The notes: generated by a model not told the origin, from the sequence alone. 64,000 nt of DNA from Variovorax sp. OAS795 (GCF_040546685.1 NZ_JBEPOH010000001.1:1984001-2048000), one strand, 5' to 3'. Counted from the first letter of the stretch, positions 29,803 to 37,472 are shown. Made by a program: numbers and translations.

Positions 29803-30157
29803 CACCCTTTGGGTAAAGGGAAAGTTCCTGGCAACGCGATTCATGCCCAATCCAAAAACCTGCGCAGCGCGCGCCGGAGGGCAAAACGAAAGCGGGCAGA
29901 GGCCGCATTTAAGTCGAGACGCTTGCTTCGCGCGCTCCGGCGCGGCATGGTTGAGCGCTCGCTCCACCACAAGCGGCGTCGAGCCGCCCGGACCGCAAAC
30001 GCGGGCGACGGACGCGCAGACTCGGAGGGCCATCCCCGGGGCGTCGCAGCTTGCGATCCAAAACTCCAAGATTCACTCCAAGCCCGTGATGAGCACGAAG
30101 CAACTTTAGCCGACTGCAGCAAGTTTACTTAAAGTATCCTTGCAGTCTGCTAAGGTA
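29803..30157. other. Intergenic region with repeated operator-like sites
   Basis: About 355 bases with no convincing gene: the frames present are basic and low-complexity and lack good starts. Near the right end are TTAGCCGACTGCA (30106-30118) and its near-inverse TGCAGTCTGCTAA (30141-30153). The second is repeated exactly at 30856-30868 in front of the cro-like gene. The sites flank the 3' end of the repressor gene and may be auxiliary operators. Confidence 0.5.
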
Positions 30158-30808
30158 TTAGCTTGGAAACTCGGTAAGACGCCCGATCACGACGCCGCAG
30201 ATGCTGCTATCCGGGGCCATCTGGGTGATCCGATTTGGCCAGTTGGGGTTCAGCGCCTGTAAATAGCGGGTTCCACCATCTACGAGAAGTTGTCGACAGT
30301 AGGCCTGCTCATCACGTTGCGCCCGAATGACAACCAGCGATCCGTGATTGGGTGCCCGTGCGGGATCGACATAAATTAACTCGCCCTCCGTGAGTGACGC
30401 CTCGCCAGTGGGGTTGTGCATGCTGGCGCCCTGGACGCGAAGTGCAAAAGTGTCTGAGCTATGTGGAATAGGGCATCCCACCCAACCCTCAACATCGGCT
30501 TCAGCCATGCTCTCGTAAGTCGTAAACAACGTGGCTTGAGACCAAGCGAGCAACGGAACGGTCCAACCACTATCAAGTTCCGCGCCGCCTTGCGCCACGC
30601 GTTTTTCGCCCTCCCCAGTGACGATCCATCTGGCGTTAAACCCGGTGGCTAGTTCCAGCGCGGCCGCAGTCTCGGCTTTGAGACTCTTCACATTCCCAGA
30701 AATCCATTGCGCGATTGCGCTTTGGCTTACGCCAACCTCGCGCGCTAACGCGCTCTGAGTCTTGCCGGAGCCTTGGATGGCTTCCTTTACGCGTTGTGAA
30801 AAGTGCAT
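30158..30808 (-). CDS. CI-like phage repressor, helix-turn-helix plus S24 domain
   Basis: A 216-residue repressor from the ATG at 30808; the longer upstream frame crosses the cro operator and is rejected. Residues 5-50 hold an XRE helix-turn-helix (KTQSALAREVGVSQSAIAQWISG). Residues about 82-216 are a LexA/S24-type domain with Ser129 (VQGASM). Two residues needed for RecA-stimulated self-cleavage appear changed: the expected Ala-Gly site reads Ala92-Thr93 (WSQATLF), and the Lys position aligns with Arg172 (AYCRQLL). It should maintain lysogeny by blocking the divergent cro promoter, but may not be SOS-cleavable. Confidence 0.9.
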   Translation of the reverse strand: MHFSQRVKEAIQGSGKTQSALAREVGVSQSAIAQWISGNVKSLKAETAAALELATGFNARWIVTGEGEKRVAQGGAELDSGWTVPLLAWSQATLFTTYESMAEADVEGWVGCPIPHSSDTFALRVQGASMHNPTGEASLTEGELIYVDPARAPNHGSLVVIRAQRDEQAYCRQLLVDGGTRYLQALNPNWPNRITQMAPDSSICGVVIGRLTEFPS

Positions 30809-30880
30809 TTGCTTATTAAACCGGCTAAACACATTAGTGTGCTTGTGTTCTGAAATGCAGTCTGCTAAAGTTGCAGAACC
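30809..30880. promoter_or_regulatory. Repressor / cro intergenic operator region
   Basis: This 72-base gap between the divergent repressor and cro-like genes must hold both promoters. TGCAGTCTGCTAA (30856-30868) lies just before the cro-like start and recurs at 30141. ACACATTAGTGTGC near 30829 contains a short palindrome (ACACatta-GTGT). These are candidate operators; individual promoter boxes were not assigned. Confidence 0.6.
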
Positions 30881-31123
30881 ATGCGAACCAAAGAAGCTAT
30901 CCACCACGCCGGAAGCGCCGTCGCCTTGGCAGCGCGGCTGAACATCACTCCCGGGGCGATCTCTCAATGGGGTGAATATCCGCCGGACGCGCGACAACTG
31001 CAGCTTGAGCGTGTGACGTTGGGAGCGCTGAAGGCGGAACTCGGGTGTCTGGACCGTGTACTCGGCTTGGCCGCTCCCGTACGCGCGTCCGACTTAGCCG
31101 CAACTGCGGCTTTGGGAGTTTGA
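30881..31123 (+). CDS. Cro-like regulator (YdaS/Cro family)
   Basis: An 80-residue protein whose first 45 residues form a helix-turn-helix of the Cro/YdaS type: MRTKEAIHHAGSAVALAARL, then NITPGAISQWGEYPPDARQLQLER. It is transcribed divergently from the CI-like repressor across a 72-base operator region, the normal place for Cro, which pushes the phage toward lytic growth. Confidence 0.85.
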   Translation: MRTKEAIHHAGSAVALAARLNITPGAISQWGEYPPDARQLQLERVTLGALKAELGCLDRVLGLAAPVRASDLAATAALGV

Positions 31124-31124
31124 C

Positions 31125-31370
31125 GTGGCCATTCACCGCGCACCTCTGCTCGGCATCGTGCGTGCCTTGGGGCTCATGTCCATTGCGTGCGCCACAAAGC
31201 GCACTTCCACGTCGCCATCGAGCCACCTCACATCCAACCGCGTGGTCCGCAGCGTGATGCGTGCGGGTTTGCCGGGAGTCGTACTCGCGTTGGTCGTGAC
31301 GCTGCTGCGCGAGCTGCTGTGGATCAGGTCCGGGTCATGTGCCGGGGCTTGCTTGGAACTGGTCGGGTAG
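31125..31370 (+). CDS. Possible small membrane protein between cro and cII
   Basis: A GTG-started 81-residue frame that fits exactly between the cro-like stop (31123) and the cII-like start (31374). It contains a hydrophobic segment (GLPGVVLALVVTLLRELLWI). The fit is suggestive, but the N-terminal half is Ser/Thr/Arg-rich and unlike a typical protein, so this may be a leader region instead. I do not recognise it. Confidence 0.3.
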   Translation: MAIHRAPLLGIVRALGLMSIACATKRTSTSPSSHLTSNRVVRSVMRAGLPGVVLALVVTLLRELLWIRSGSCAGACLELVG

Positions 31371-31373
31371 GTC

Positions 31374-31685
31374 ATGTCTGCAGTTTCGCCAGCCCCAATT
31401 GAAAGAGCCAGAAAGGGCATGCAGCTCGCTTTGCGCGCGCTGCAAGAGCCTGGGAAGGCCGGCGCTCTCGCCGTTTCCATGGGGCTGAGTGACTCGACGG
31501 TGAGCCGCATCAAAACGGAGCGCCTCGAAGAGGTCCTCCTGTTTCTGGCGCACCTCGGCATCAAGGCGGTGCCGTCCGAATACCAGTGCGTCGACCCGAA
31601 GACCTTCGCCGCTTTCGAGGTGCTGTACGCCAAAGCCATGAGCCAGACCACTCCCGCAAAGCTGATTTTCGAGGATGCCGACTGA
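31374..31685 (+). CDS. CII-like transcriptional activator
   Basis: A 103-residue protein resembling lambda CII in layout: helix-turn-helix GKAGALAVSMGLSDSTVSRIKTERLEEVL followed by the CII-like sequence FLAHLGIKAVPSEYQCVDPKTF. CII activates repressor and integrase promoters during the lysis-lysogeny choice. Its position, second or third gene after cro, is the same as in lambdoid phages. Confidence 0.85.
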   Translation: MSAVSPAPIERARKGMQLALRALQEPGKAGALAVSMGLSDSTVSRIKTERLEEVLLFLAHLGIKAVPSEYQCVDPKTFAAFEVLYAKAMSQTTPAKLIFEDAD

Positions 31686-31800
31686 TGCACCGTCCTATGA
31701 ATCGCGTCATCTACGTCGCGCATTTTCTTTACTACTTGAGGATCCATCGCTCGTGGTCCTCCGCCCAGTGGTGCATGCAACACGAGGGGAGGGCATGGCG

Positions 31801-32112
31801 ATGAGCAACTACACGTTCCAGAATCACGAAGGGCGTGAAATGGTCGCGACTCTCGTCGGCGTCCCAGGAGCCCGACACGTCGAATTCGCCTGTCGCAATT
31901 CCACGCGTCTCTCGTTGGGCAGTGTCTCGCTGCCAGTGTTGCTGCGCGATCCTCTGATCGCAGGCGGCTGGTGCTGCATGTTGGCGCCTAGCGGCGACGT
32001 CGACGGTTGCGACGAGAAGGACCTCGTGCTCCTCGATGTCGATCTCGTCGAAGAACTCGCTGTTTGGGCGCAAGCAAGTGCCCTTGGCCATGTTGAAAGC
32101 GTCGAGGAATGA
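31801..32112 (+). CDS. Hypothetical phage protein
   Basis: A 103-residue protein from ATG 31801, chosen because a strong GGGGAGGG lies seven bases upstream; alternative in-frame starts are 31795 and 31675. The sequence looks like a small mixed fold (TFQNHEGREMVATLVGVPGARHV) with an acidic C-terminus (DLVLLDVDLVEELAVW). No family recognised. Its stop overlaps the ParB-like start, placing it in the early right operon. Confidence 0.6.
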   Translation: MSNYTFQNHEGREMVATLVGVPGARHVEFACRNSTRLSLGSVSLPVLLRDPLIAGGWCCMLAPSGDVDGCDEKDLVLLDVDLVEELAVWAQASALGHVESVEE

Positions 32113-33041
32113 CGCTCTACCAACGACACCCTTTGTCCGCGTCCTGGCCGGACATGAGCGCGGAGGACCATCGAGCGCTCCGCGACAGCATCGCTGCATC
32201 CGGGCTGCGGGAGGCAATCGTTCTGCTCAACGGGGAGGTCCTCGACGGGTGGCAGCGGTACACAGCGTGCATCGCCGAAGGCATCGAGCCGCGATTTGAA
32301 GACTTCACGGGCGAAGACGGCGACGAAGCTGCCGATTTCATTCGCGACAAGCACACACGCAGGCCGCTGACCCTCACACAGCGCTTGGCGGCCGTTTTGC
32401 AGATGAGCCGCTACAAGCCGGCACACCGCCCGAATAAGTCTGCAAATTCTGCAGACTTACCGAAACAGTCTGAGCGCAGCATCCCGGAGATCGCGGCATC
32501 CGTCGGCGCAAGCACTCGATCCGCATCCAGCGTGAAGGCTGCACTCGACAACGGGGCCCCCGAACTGGTCAAGGCAGTAACTGCGGGTGCAGTGTCCGCT
32601 CACCGGGCCGAAGAAATCTCGAAGCTACCCAAGGACGAGCAGGCCGCAGCGCTTTCCGCTCCACGGGTGCCGCGGTTCCGAGGCAAGCCGATGAAGGGGC
32701 CGAAAGCCGACCTGATCCGCGCCGAGTTGAAGGCCGCGGCTCACAGGTCGAAAGCCGAAGAGTCGCAGGCACGCGTGGCGGAGCTGGAGCAGCACGCCGC
32801 GGGCCTGAGCCAGCAGCTCGCCGAGGCCTTGCAAACGCAGGCAGCGGCCGAGGCCGACAACGCCGGGATGTCCAAGGTCTTCGAAGCCAACGATCAGCTC
32901 GCCGTGGCCGTGGCCGAAGCGAAGAAGTACCGCGACCTGGCGGCCGGCCTGCAGCAACGCATCAACAGCATGATGACGGAGATTGCCGATCTGAAGCGCT
33001 CGGTCAAGCACTGGCAGAAGAAGGCGGGTCAAACCGCATGA
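32109..33041 (+). CDS. ParB/Srx-fold DNA-binding protein with coiled-coil tail
   Basis: A 310-residue protein. The N-terminal 90 residues carry ParB-like features: HPLSASWPDMSAEDHRALRDSI, then the box GEVLDGWQRYTACIAEG, which corresponds to the ParB/sulfiredoxin GxxR-type motif with Arg. A helix-turn-helix-like segment follows (SIPEIAASVGASTRSASSVKAAL), and residues about 215-300 form a long coiled coil. It heads a coupled trio with helicase and primase, so an origin-binding or replication-initiation role is more likely than partition. A perfect palindrome lies inside the gene at 32436-32458. Confidence 0.75.
   Translation: MTLYQRHPLSASWPDMSAEDHRALRDSIAASGLREAIVLLNGEVLDGWQRYTACIAEGIEPRFEDFTGEDGDEAADFIRDKHTRRPLTLTQRLAAVLQMSRYKPAHRPNKSANSADLPKQSERSIPEIAASVGASTRSASSVKAALDNGAPELVKAVTAGAVSAHRAEEISKLPKDEQAAALSAPRVPRFRGKPMKGPKADLIRAELKAAAHRSKAEESQARVAELEQHAAGLSQQLAEALQTQAAAEADNAGMSKVFEANDQLAVAVAEAKKYRDLAAGLQQRINSMMTEIADLKRSVKHWQKKAGQTA
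32436..32458. repeat. Perfect 9-bp palindrome inside the ParB-like gene
   Basis: AAGTCTGCA (32436-32444), five bases, TGCAGACTT (32450-32458). The arms share GCAGACT with the TTAGCAGACTGCA-type operator sites near the repressor. It could be a binding site for the ParB-like protein, an origin element, or simply a chance hairpin. Confidence 0.5.
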
Positions 33042-34585
33042 CCGAACTGTTCGACAACGGGGGTGCGCTCGACTTCCCTGCGCCCCGGGATTTCCAGCGT
33101 GCCGGCCTGATCGGCATCCGAGAGGGCATCGAGGCCGGTCACAAGAACCAGATGCTCATGGCGCCGACCGGCGCCGGTAAAACCTACCTGGGCCTGCGGA
33201 TCGCGCAGAAGGCGCTGAAGCAGGGCAAGCGCGCCACCTTTCTGTGCGACCGCATCACACTCATTGACCAGACCTGCAAGCGGGCCTTCGAGTACGGTCT
33301 GGGCGATCACGGTGTGATTCAGGGCGACCACTTCCGGCAGGACTGGAGCAAGCGCTTCCAGATCGCCAGCGTGCAGACCATCGAATCGCGCGGATGGCCC
33401 GATACCGATGTGCTGATCGTGGACGAAGCCCACACGCAGCGGGACACCTGGGTGGACTACGCGATGAAGAGCGCCGCGCGCGTCATCGGTCTGAGCGCCA
33501 CGCCGTTCTCGAAGGGGCTCGGGAAGGTCTTCACCAACCTGGTGAGCCCAACCACCATGCACGCGCTCACGGAATCCGGCGTGCTGGTGCCCATGCGCGT
33601 GCTCTCGTGTCGCCGCCCGGACATGGCCGGCGCCAAGACGAACAGCTTCGGCGAGTGGCAGCCGGCCGAAGCCTCGGAGCGCGGCATGGAGATCATCGGC
33701 GACGTGGTGGCCGAATGGCTGCGCCATGCCGAGAACCGCAAGACCATCGTGTTCGGCGCCACCATCGCACACTGCGAAGAACTGTGCCGCCAGTTCAACG
33801 AAGCGGGCATCTTCTCCGCCACCTTCACAAAGGACACCGACAAGCGCGAGCGCGACCAGCTGATCGCCGAGTTTGAAAAGCCAGATTCGTCCATCCGCGT
33901 TCTGATCTCGGTGGAGGCGCTGGCCAAGGGCTTTGACGTGCAGGACGTAGGCTGCGTCGTGGACTGCCGACCCCTGCGAAAGTCGCTGTCCACCGCGATC
34001 CAGATGTGGGGCCGCGGCCTGCGCTCGTCGCCGGCGACGGGGAAGGAAGACTGCTTGCTGCTCGATCACAGCGGCAACATCACGCGGTTCGCCGAGGACT
34101 ACACGCGCATTTTCTTCAACGGCCTGGACTCGCTCGATATGGGCGAGGCGCTCGACAAGCAGATCCGGCCGGACGGCCAGGAGGAACGCGAGCGCACCGG
34201 GTGCCCGAAGTGCCAGTACAAGCCGTTCCGCCAGCGCTGCATGTCCTGCGGCTTCGAGATCGCGGCGCAGTCGCTCGTCGCCCACGAGGCCGGCGAGATG
34301 CAGGAAATCTTTCTGGGGAAAGTGCCGTTCGCTGGCACCAGGCAAGACCTTTGGAATCAGCTGTGCACCTTCGCGAAGCGCACCGACTGGGTGAAGTCGA
34401 AAGACGGCTACCCGTTCATGCAGTTCAAGGAGATCACGGGCACCCCGCCGCCTTCGTCCTGGCGCGCTGATGCTGCACCCGTGGTGGCCGTGTCCGATGC
34501 GCTCACCAAGCGGCTCAAGGGCAAGCGGCAGAGCCATCACATTGCGGCTGCGGCGATGCGCCGGAAGGAAGCTGCGATCGTATGA
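33038..34585 (+). CDS. Phage DEAH-box superfamily 2 helicase
   Basis: A 515-residue helicase: motif I APTGAGKT (residues 42-49), motif II DEAH (129-132), motif III-like GLSATP, and motif VI QMWGRGLRSSPA, followed by a zinc-binding segment CPKCQYKPFRQRCMSCGF. It unwinds nucleic acid with ATP and is the likely replicative or origin-melting helicase of the phage. Both ends overlap neighbours by four bases. A DEAH enzyme of this type replaces the DnaB-loader pair found in lambda. Confidence 0.9.
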   Translation: MTELFDNGGALDFPAPRDFQRAGLIGIREGIEAGHKNQMLMAPTGAGKTYLGLRIAQKALKQGKRATFLCDRITLIDQTCKRAFEYGLGDHGVIQGDHFRQDWSKRFQIASVQTIESRGWPDTDVLIVDEAHTQRDTWVDYAMKSAARVIGLSATPFSKGLGKVFTNLVSPTTMHALTESGVLVPMRVLSCRRPDMAGAKTNSFGEWQPAEASERGMEIIGDVVAEWLRHAENRKTIVFGATIAHCEELCRQFNEAGIFSATFTKDTDKRERDQLIAEFEKPDSSIRVLISVEALAKGFDVQDVGCVVDCRPLRKSLSTAIQMWGRGLRSSPATGKEDCLLLDHSGNITRFAEDYTRIFFNGLDSLDMGEALDKQIRPDGQEERERTGCPKCQYKPFRQRCMSCGFEIAAQSLVAHEAGEMQEIFLGKVPFAGTRQDLWNQLCTFAKRTDWVKSKDGYPFMQFKEITGTPPPSSWRADAAPVVAVSDALTKRLKGKRQSHHIAAAAMRRKEAAIV

Positions 34586-35472
34586 GCTTCCTAGACTTCG
34601 CTCGTGCGCATGGCGTCGAGATCAAGCCCGACAAGTTCTTTCCCTCGGACAAGATCCGCCGTTGCGGCACTACCGAAAAGCCACGCAGCACGAACGGTGC
34701 CTATCTGTGGGACGGGCAGCGCGGCTGGGTGTACCGGTGGGACGCTGAAGGCCGTGTGCATTGGTACAACGACCCGAACGCCAAGGCCTGGACCGAAGAG
34801 GAAAAGCGCGCCTGGCGTGCGAAGCGGCAGGCCGCGCGTGAGGCCACCGAGCACGGCTACCGCGTGGCGGCGCAGAAGGCTGCAGAGCTGCTGCGCACCA
34901 CGGTGCCCGGCACGCACGACTATCTGATCCGCAAGGGGCTCGCCATGGCGCAGGGCCTGGTGCTGCCCGATGGTGGCTTGCTCGTGCCCATGCGCGACAT
35001 CGTGACCAACGAGCTGCGCGGCGTGCAGATCATCCGCTGGACCGACACCGAAGAAGAGCCCGGGGTGAACCGCTGGCGCAAGAAGATGACCTACGGCATG
35101 CAGGCCCGCGGCGCCGTGCTGCGCCTTGGCGCGAAAACGGCCGTGGAGACGGTCTTCTGCGAAGGCTACGCAACCGGCCTGTCCATCGAGTTGGCCGTGC
35201 GCTCGATGCGCCTGAACGCCGCAGTGATGGTGTGCTTCAGCGATCACAACCTCGTGTCCGCCGCTGCCTCTGTCACCCGCGGCAAGCGCTACGTGTTCGC
35301 CGACAACGACAAGAGCGGGGCAGGGGAGCGCGCAGCCGTGGAAACCGGCCTGCCGTACTGCATGAGCCCGGTACTCGGCGAGGACGCCAACGACATGCAC
35401 AAGCGCGCGGGGCTGATGCCCGTCTGCGCGTTGCTGATGAAGGTTCGACAGCAGGAGGCGGTGATGCCGTAG
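34582..35472 (+). CDS. Toprim-domain DNA primase
   Basis: A 296-residue protein with an N-terminal segment of W-rich repeats (AYLWDGQRGWVYRW) and a Toprim fold: Glu194 in VFCEGYATGLS and Asp241/Asp243 in FADNDKSG. It lacks an obvious N-terminal CHC2 zinc finger. It synthesises RNA primers for phage replication and is coupled to the helicase by an ATGA overlap. Alternative: a Toprim nuclease, but the neighbour helicase favours primase. Confidence 0.87.
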   Translation: MSFLDFARAHGVEIKPDKFFPSDKIRRCGTTEKPRSTNGAYLWDGQRGWVYRWDAEGRVHWYNDPNAKAWTEEEKRAWRAKRQAAREATEHGYRVAAQKAAELLRTTVPGTHDYLIRKGLAMAQGLVLPDGGLLVPMRDIVTNELRGVQIIRWTDTEEEPGVNRWRKKMTYGMQARGAVLRLGAKTAVETVFCEGYATGLSIELAVRSMRLNAAVMVCFSDHNLVSAAASVTRGKRYVFADNDKSGAGERAAVETGLPYCMSPVLGEDANDMHKRAGLMPVCALLMKVRQQEAVMP

Positions 35473-35729
35473 GACGCGCGCCATCAAGCACCTTGCCGGT
35501 CGGAGCACCAAGTAACGGCAGCAGCAAGGGAAGAGCGGGGAACTGTGAGGAAGTTCTGAAACACCCCGGCAGGCGGCGAAGGCAGCACCTGTGAACGTCA
35601 AGGCTACCGGGTCATGTAACGCGACGGGTCACGTCAGTTCATGTGAAGGCCCCCTCTAAGGAGGCTGGGTCTGTCCGCTCGGGGTCAGGTGGTGTTTCTA
35701 GGCAGGGTATTAGTTAACAGGAGAGCCAA
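35473..35729. other. Intergenic region with hairpin potential
   Basis: These 257 bases carry no convincing gene. Several short stems are visible, for example GAACT...AGTTC (about 35540-35555), GTGAAC...GTTCAT (about 35591-35643) and CCTC-TAA-GGAGG (35652-35664). The region might be an untranslated RNA, a replication origin after the primase gene, or a promoter region for the next operon. A ribosome-binding site AGGAGAG precedes the next gene. Confidence 0.4.
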
Positions 35730-35984
35730 ATGAGCATGAAGGAATTCGATCAGTACCTGAAGGCGTCGGACTTCTTCGCCGACACCATGAACGCGCACCG
35801 GGCGGCCACCGCCGAGGTGATCGCCGCCTTCGCCGTGCTGCTCAAGCGCCGGGGCCAGGCGACGGACGTCGAGCTGAACGAGATGTTCCGCAGCCTCGAG
35901 GAGGGCACCGGTCGGCCGTCGGTTGACGGTAGCCGGCGCATTCTTGTTGCCCGGATCGGCGACAGCCTGAAGGCCCGCCTGTGA
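35730..35984 (+). CDS. Hypothetical small phage protein
   Basis: An 84-residue protein with a good ribosome-binding site eight or so bases upstream (CAGGAGAGCC). It is predicted helical throughout (EFDQYLKASDFFADTMNAHRAATAEVIAAF). No known family. Its stop overlaps the GTG start of the next gene. Confidence 0.7.
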   Translation: MSMKEFDQYLKASDFFADTMNAHRAATAEVIAAFAVLLKRRGQATDVELNEMFRSLEEGTGRPSVDGSRRILVARIGDSLKARL

Positions 35985-36397
35985 CTGCGGTAGCGCGCTG
36001 CGTGATCACCGCGCGATCTGCAAAAGCAGAGGTCGACGCGGAGGAGAGCCTTGAACTGTCGTGGATGGGCGTCACCGACCTCCAGAAACACGCCCGCTTG
36101 GGCGGCCGGCATGGCCGCACCTGGTGGGATACCACTGGGCGCGTCCGGATGAACCATTTCACAGCCACGGAGGTGGCCCGCATCCGGGCCTCGTTCGACG
36201 AAGGCGTCGATCTGCGCCGCCGCAACGTCCGCTGCTACTGCGACAGCTGCATCAACCCTCCGCGAATCGTCGAGAACGAGCGCAAGCGACTGGCGTACGC
36301 GAGCCGACGCCGCGCTGAACTGACCGCCGAGGGGTACAGGCCCGCCGAAGTGGACAAGCGAGTCCTGGAAGAAATCGATAGGGGGATGGCACTTTGA
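35981..36397 (+). CDS. Hypothetical phage protein with CxC..C cluster
   Basis: A 138-residue protein with a GTG start in a GTGA overlap. The middle carries Trp/Arg-rich WWDTTGRVRMNHFTATEVARIRASF and a cysteine cluster CYCDSC near residue 87, followed by basic helices. It may bind zinc or nucleic acid, but no family is recognised. Its stop overlaps the TTG start of the next gene, so three genes form a coupled group. Confidence 0.65.
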   Translation: MTAVARCVITARSAKAEVDAEESLELSWMGVTDLQKHARLGGRHGRTWWDTTGRVRMNHFTATEVARIRASFDEGVDLRRRNVRCYCDSCINPPRIVENERKRLAYASRRRAELTAEGYRPAEVDKRVLEEIDRGMAL

Positions 36398-37101
36398 GCA
36401 CCGACACCGCAACCATTGATGAGCGCCTCGCGCGTGCGTCGAACACGTCGGACCTGACCGTCACGCCCGACCGCCAGGGCGACGGCTTCATGCTGATCGC
36501 CGCCGCGAAGACGCCGCGCGTGGTCGGCCGCCACCTGATCGCTCTCCATGGCGAATGGGATGGATGCGCCAAGCCGCGCAGGATGATGGAGCACGACATC
36601 ACCGCGCTGCGCAAGACGCTGCCCGCGGGTGTTCCGCCTCTCGTGCTCGCGCCGAAGCACCTGGACGCATGGGCGGAGAACGAACTGAAGCGCCGGCAGC
36701 GACAAGCGGAGGGCATCGCGAACGGCTGGTATGAGCAGGAGCGCATGACCTCTGTCGCGCGGCTGAAGAGCCTCGAGCGGGTCAAGGTCGGATTGCTCGA
36801 CGTGCTCGGCGCCAAGGTCGAGAACCCAGGGCCCAAGGTGCTCGGCGTGCTGGCCTGGTGGCTGGACACCATCTGCCCGAAGTGCGGAGGGACCGGACAG
36901 CTGGCAGTGGCCGGCAACGGTCGTCAGGCGAGCAGGCCATGTCCGTCGCGTCACCGCGGCGGCTGCGACGCCACCGGCCAGCGCCCGCTGCCGCATGGTC
37001 ACGACGGCCGGATCATCGAGCGAGCGATCCTCGAGTGCATCGGCCGCGCGCGTCAGCACATCGGCGCATACCGAAGGGCATTGCACGAAAACATGCGATA
37101 G
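36394..37101 (+). CDS. Zinc-finger protein, candidate late antiterminator (Q-like)
   Basis: A 235-residue protein with a TTG start inside a TTGA overlap and a GGGGGATGG sequence upstream. The N-terminal part is helical and basic. The C-terminal part has a DnaJ-like cysteine arrangement, CPKCGGTGQ then CPSRHRGGCDATGQ, followed by a helix (IIERAILECIGRARQHIGAYR). Zinc-finger proteins of this style include lambdoid Q antiterminators. Its place as the last early gene, just before a terminator and the late genes, fits Q. The assignment is inference; sequence identity to any Q could not be tested. Confidence 0.55.
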   Translation: MSTDTATIDERLARASNTSDLTVTPDRQGDGFMLIAAAKTPRVVGRHLIALHGEWDGCAKPRRMMEHDITALRKTLPAGVPPLVLAPKHLDAWAENELKRRQRQAEGIANGWYEQERMTSVARLKSLERVKVGLLDVLGAKVENPGPKVLGVLAWWLDTICPKCGGTGQLAVAGNGRQASRPCPSRHRGGCDATGQRPLPHGHDGRIIERAILECIGRARQHIGAYRRALHENMR

Positions 37102-37231
37102 CTTATGCTCTGCGCCCAGGACGCAGGCTAGAACGCCCCGTTCGCTACAACGGTTCATCGACCGCACACAACGCTCCGGGGTTCACGTCCCGATCAGCTG
37201 CCTTCGATGGGCAACCGTCTCCCGAGATTCC

Positions 37232-37256
37232 AAGCCGCCCACTGAGGCGGCTTTTT
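37232..37256 (+). terminator. Intrinsic terminator between the Q-like gene and the RNA cassette
   Basis: Arms 37232-37239 (AAGCCGCC) and 37246-37253 (GGCGGCTT) form an 8-bp stem with a six-base loop, followed by TTT. It lies 131 bases after the Q-like stop and only 10 bases before the hammerhead ribozyme. It could be the early-operon end or a tR'-type site for antitermination. Confidence 0.85.
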
Positions 37257-37265
37257 CGTTTCCGA

Positions 37266-37338
37266 CGTCACCTGATGAGGTTTCGTTAACCGAAACGGCC
37301 GGAAGGGCAGTGCATACAGCGGCCCGGCTGTAGTGGCG
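37266..37338 (+). ncRNA. Hammerhead self-cleaving ribozyme
   Basis: All invariant hammerhead parts are present in order. Stem I: CGTCAC (37266-37271) pairs with GTGGCG (37333-37338), with one G-U. Core CTGATGA: 37272-37278. Stem II: GGTT (37279-37282) with AACC (37288-37291), loop TCGTT. Core GAAA: 37292-37295. Stem III: ACGGCCGG (37295-37302) with CCGGCTGT (37324-37331), one G-U. Cleavage nucleotide A17 is 37332, giving a GUA triplet and predicted cleavage between 37332 and 37333. Stem I is open, so it is type I. Cleavage would leave tRNA-Asn with a 58-base leader. Confidence 0.88.
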
Positions 37339-37390
37339 AATGCGGTTCTGACTACAGGCTTTGATGTCAGCACCATTCCTAGTCGCCTGT

Positions 37391-37466
37391 TGTGAAGTAG
37401 CTCAGTTGGTAGAGCTCCTGGTTGTTACCCAGGCGGTCGTTGGTTCGAAGCCAGCCTTCACAGCCA
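37391..37466 (+). tRNA. tRNA-Asn (GUU)
   Basis: Cloverleaf complete: acceptor TGTGAAG / CTTCACA, D-stem GCTC/GAGC with AGTTGGTA loop, anticodon arm CCTGG-TTGTTAC-CCAGG with anticodon GTT at 34-36, T-arm GTTGG-TTCGAAG-CCAGC, discriminator G and encoded CCA. All stems pair. It is phage-encoded and could support translation of Asn-rich late proteins. Confidence 0.95.
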
Positions 37467-37472
37467 AATTTC

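Noticed and set aside
29843..30109. Plus-strand frame of 88 codons between the RHH gene and the repressor
   Set aside because: Basic Ser/Arg/Pro-rich sequence with no ribosome-binding site or recognisable motif; treated as intergenic.
37111..37215. Possible fourth phage tRNA before the terminator (T-arm-like CGGGGTTCACGTCCCG and a CCGTT/AACGG stem)
   Set aside because: No 7-bp acceptor stem, a 6-base anticodon loop and no conserved U33; not a credible tRNA.
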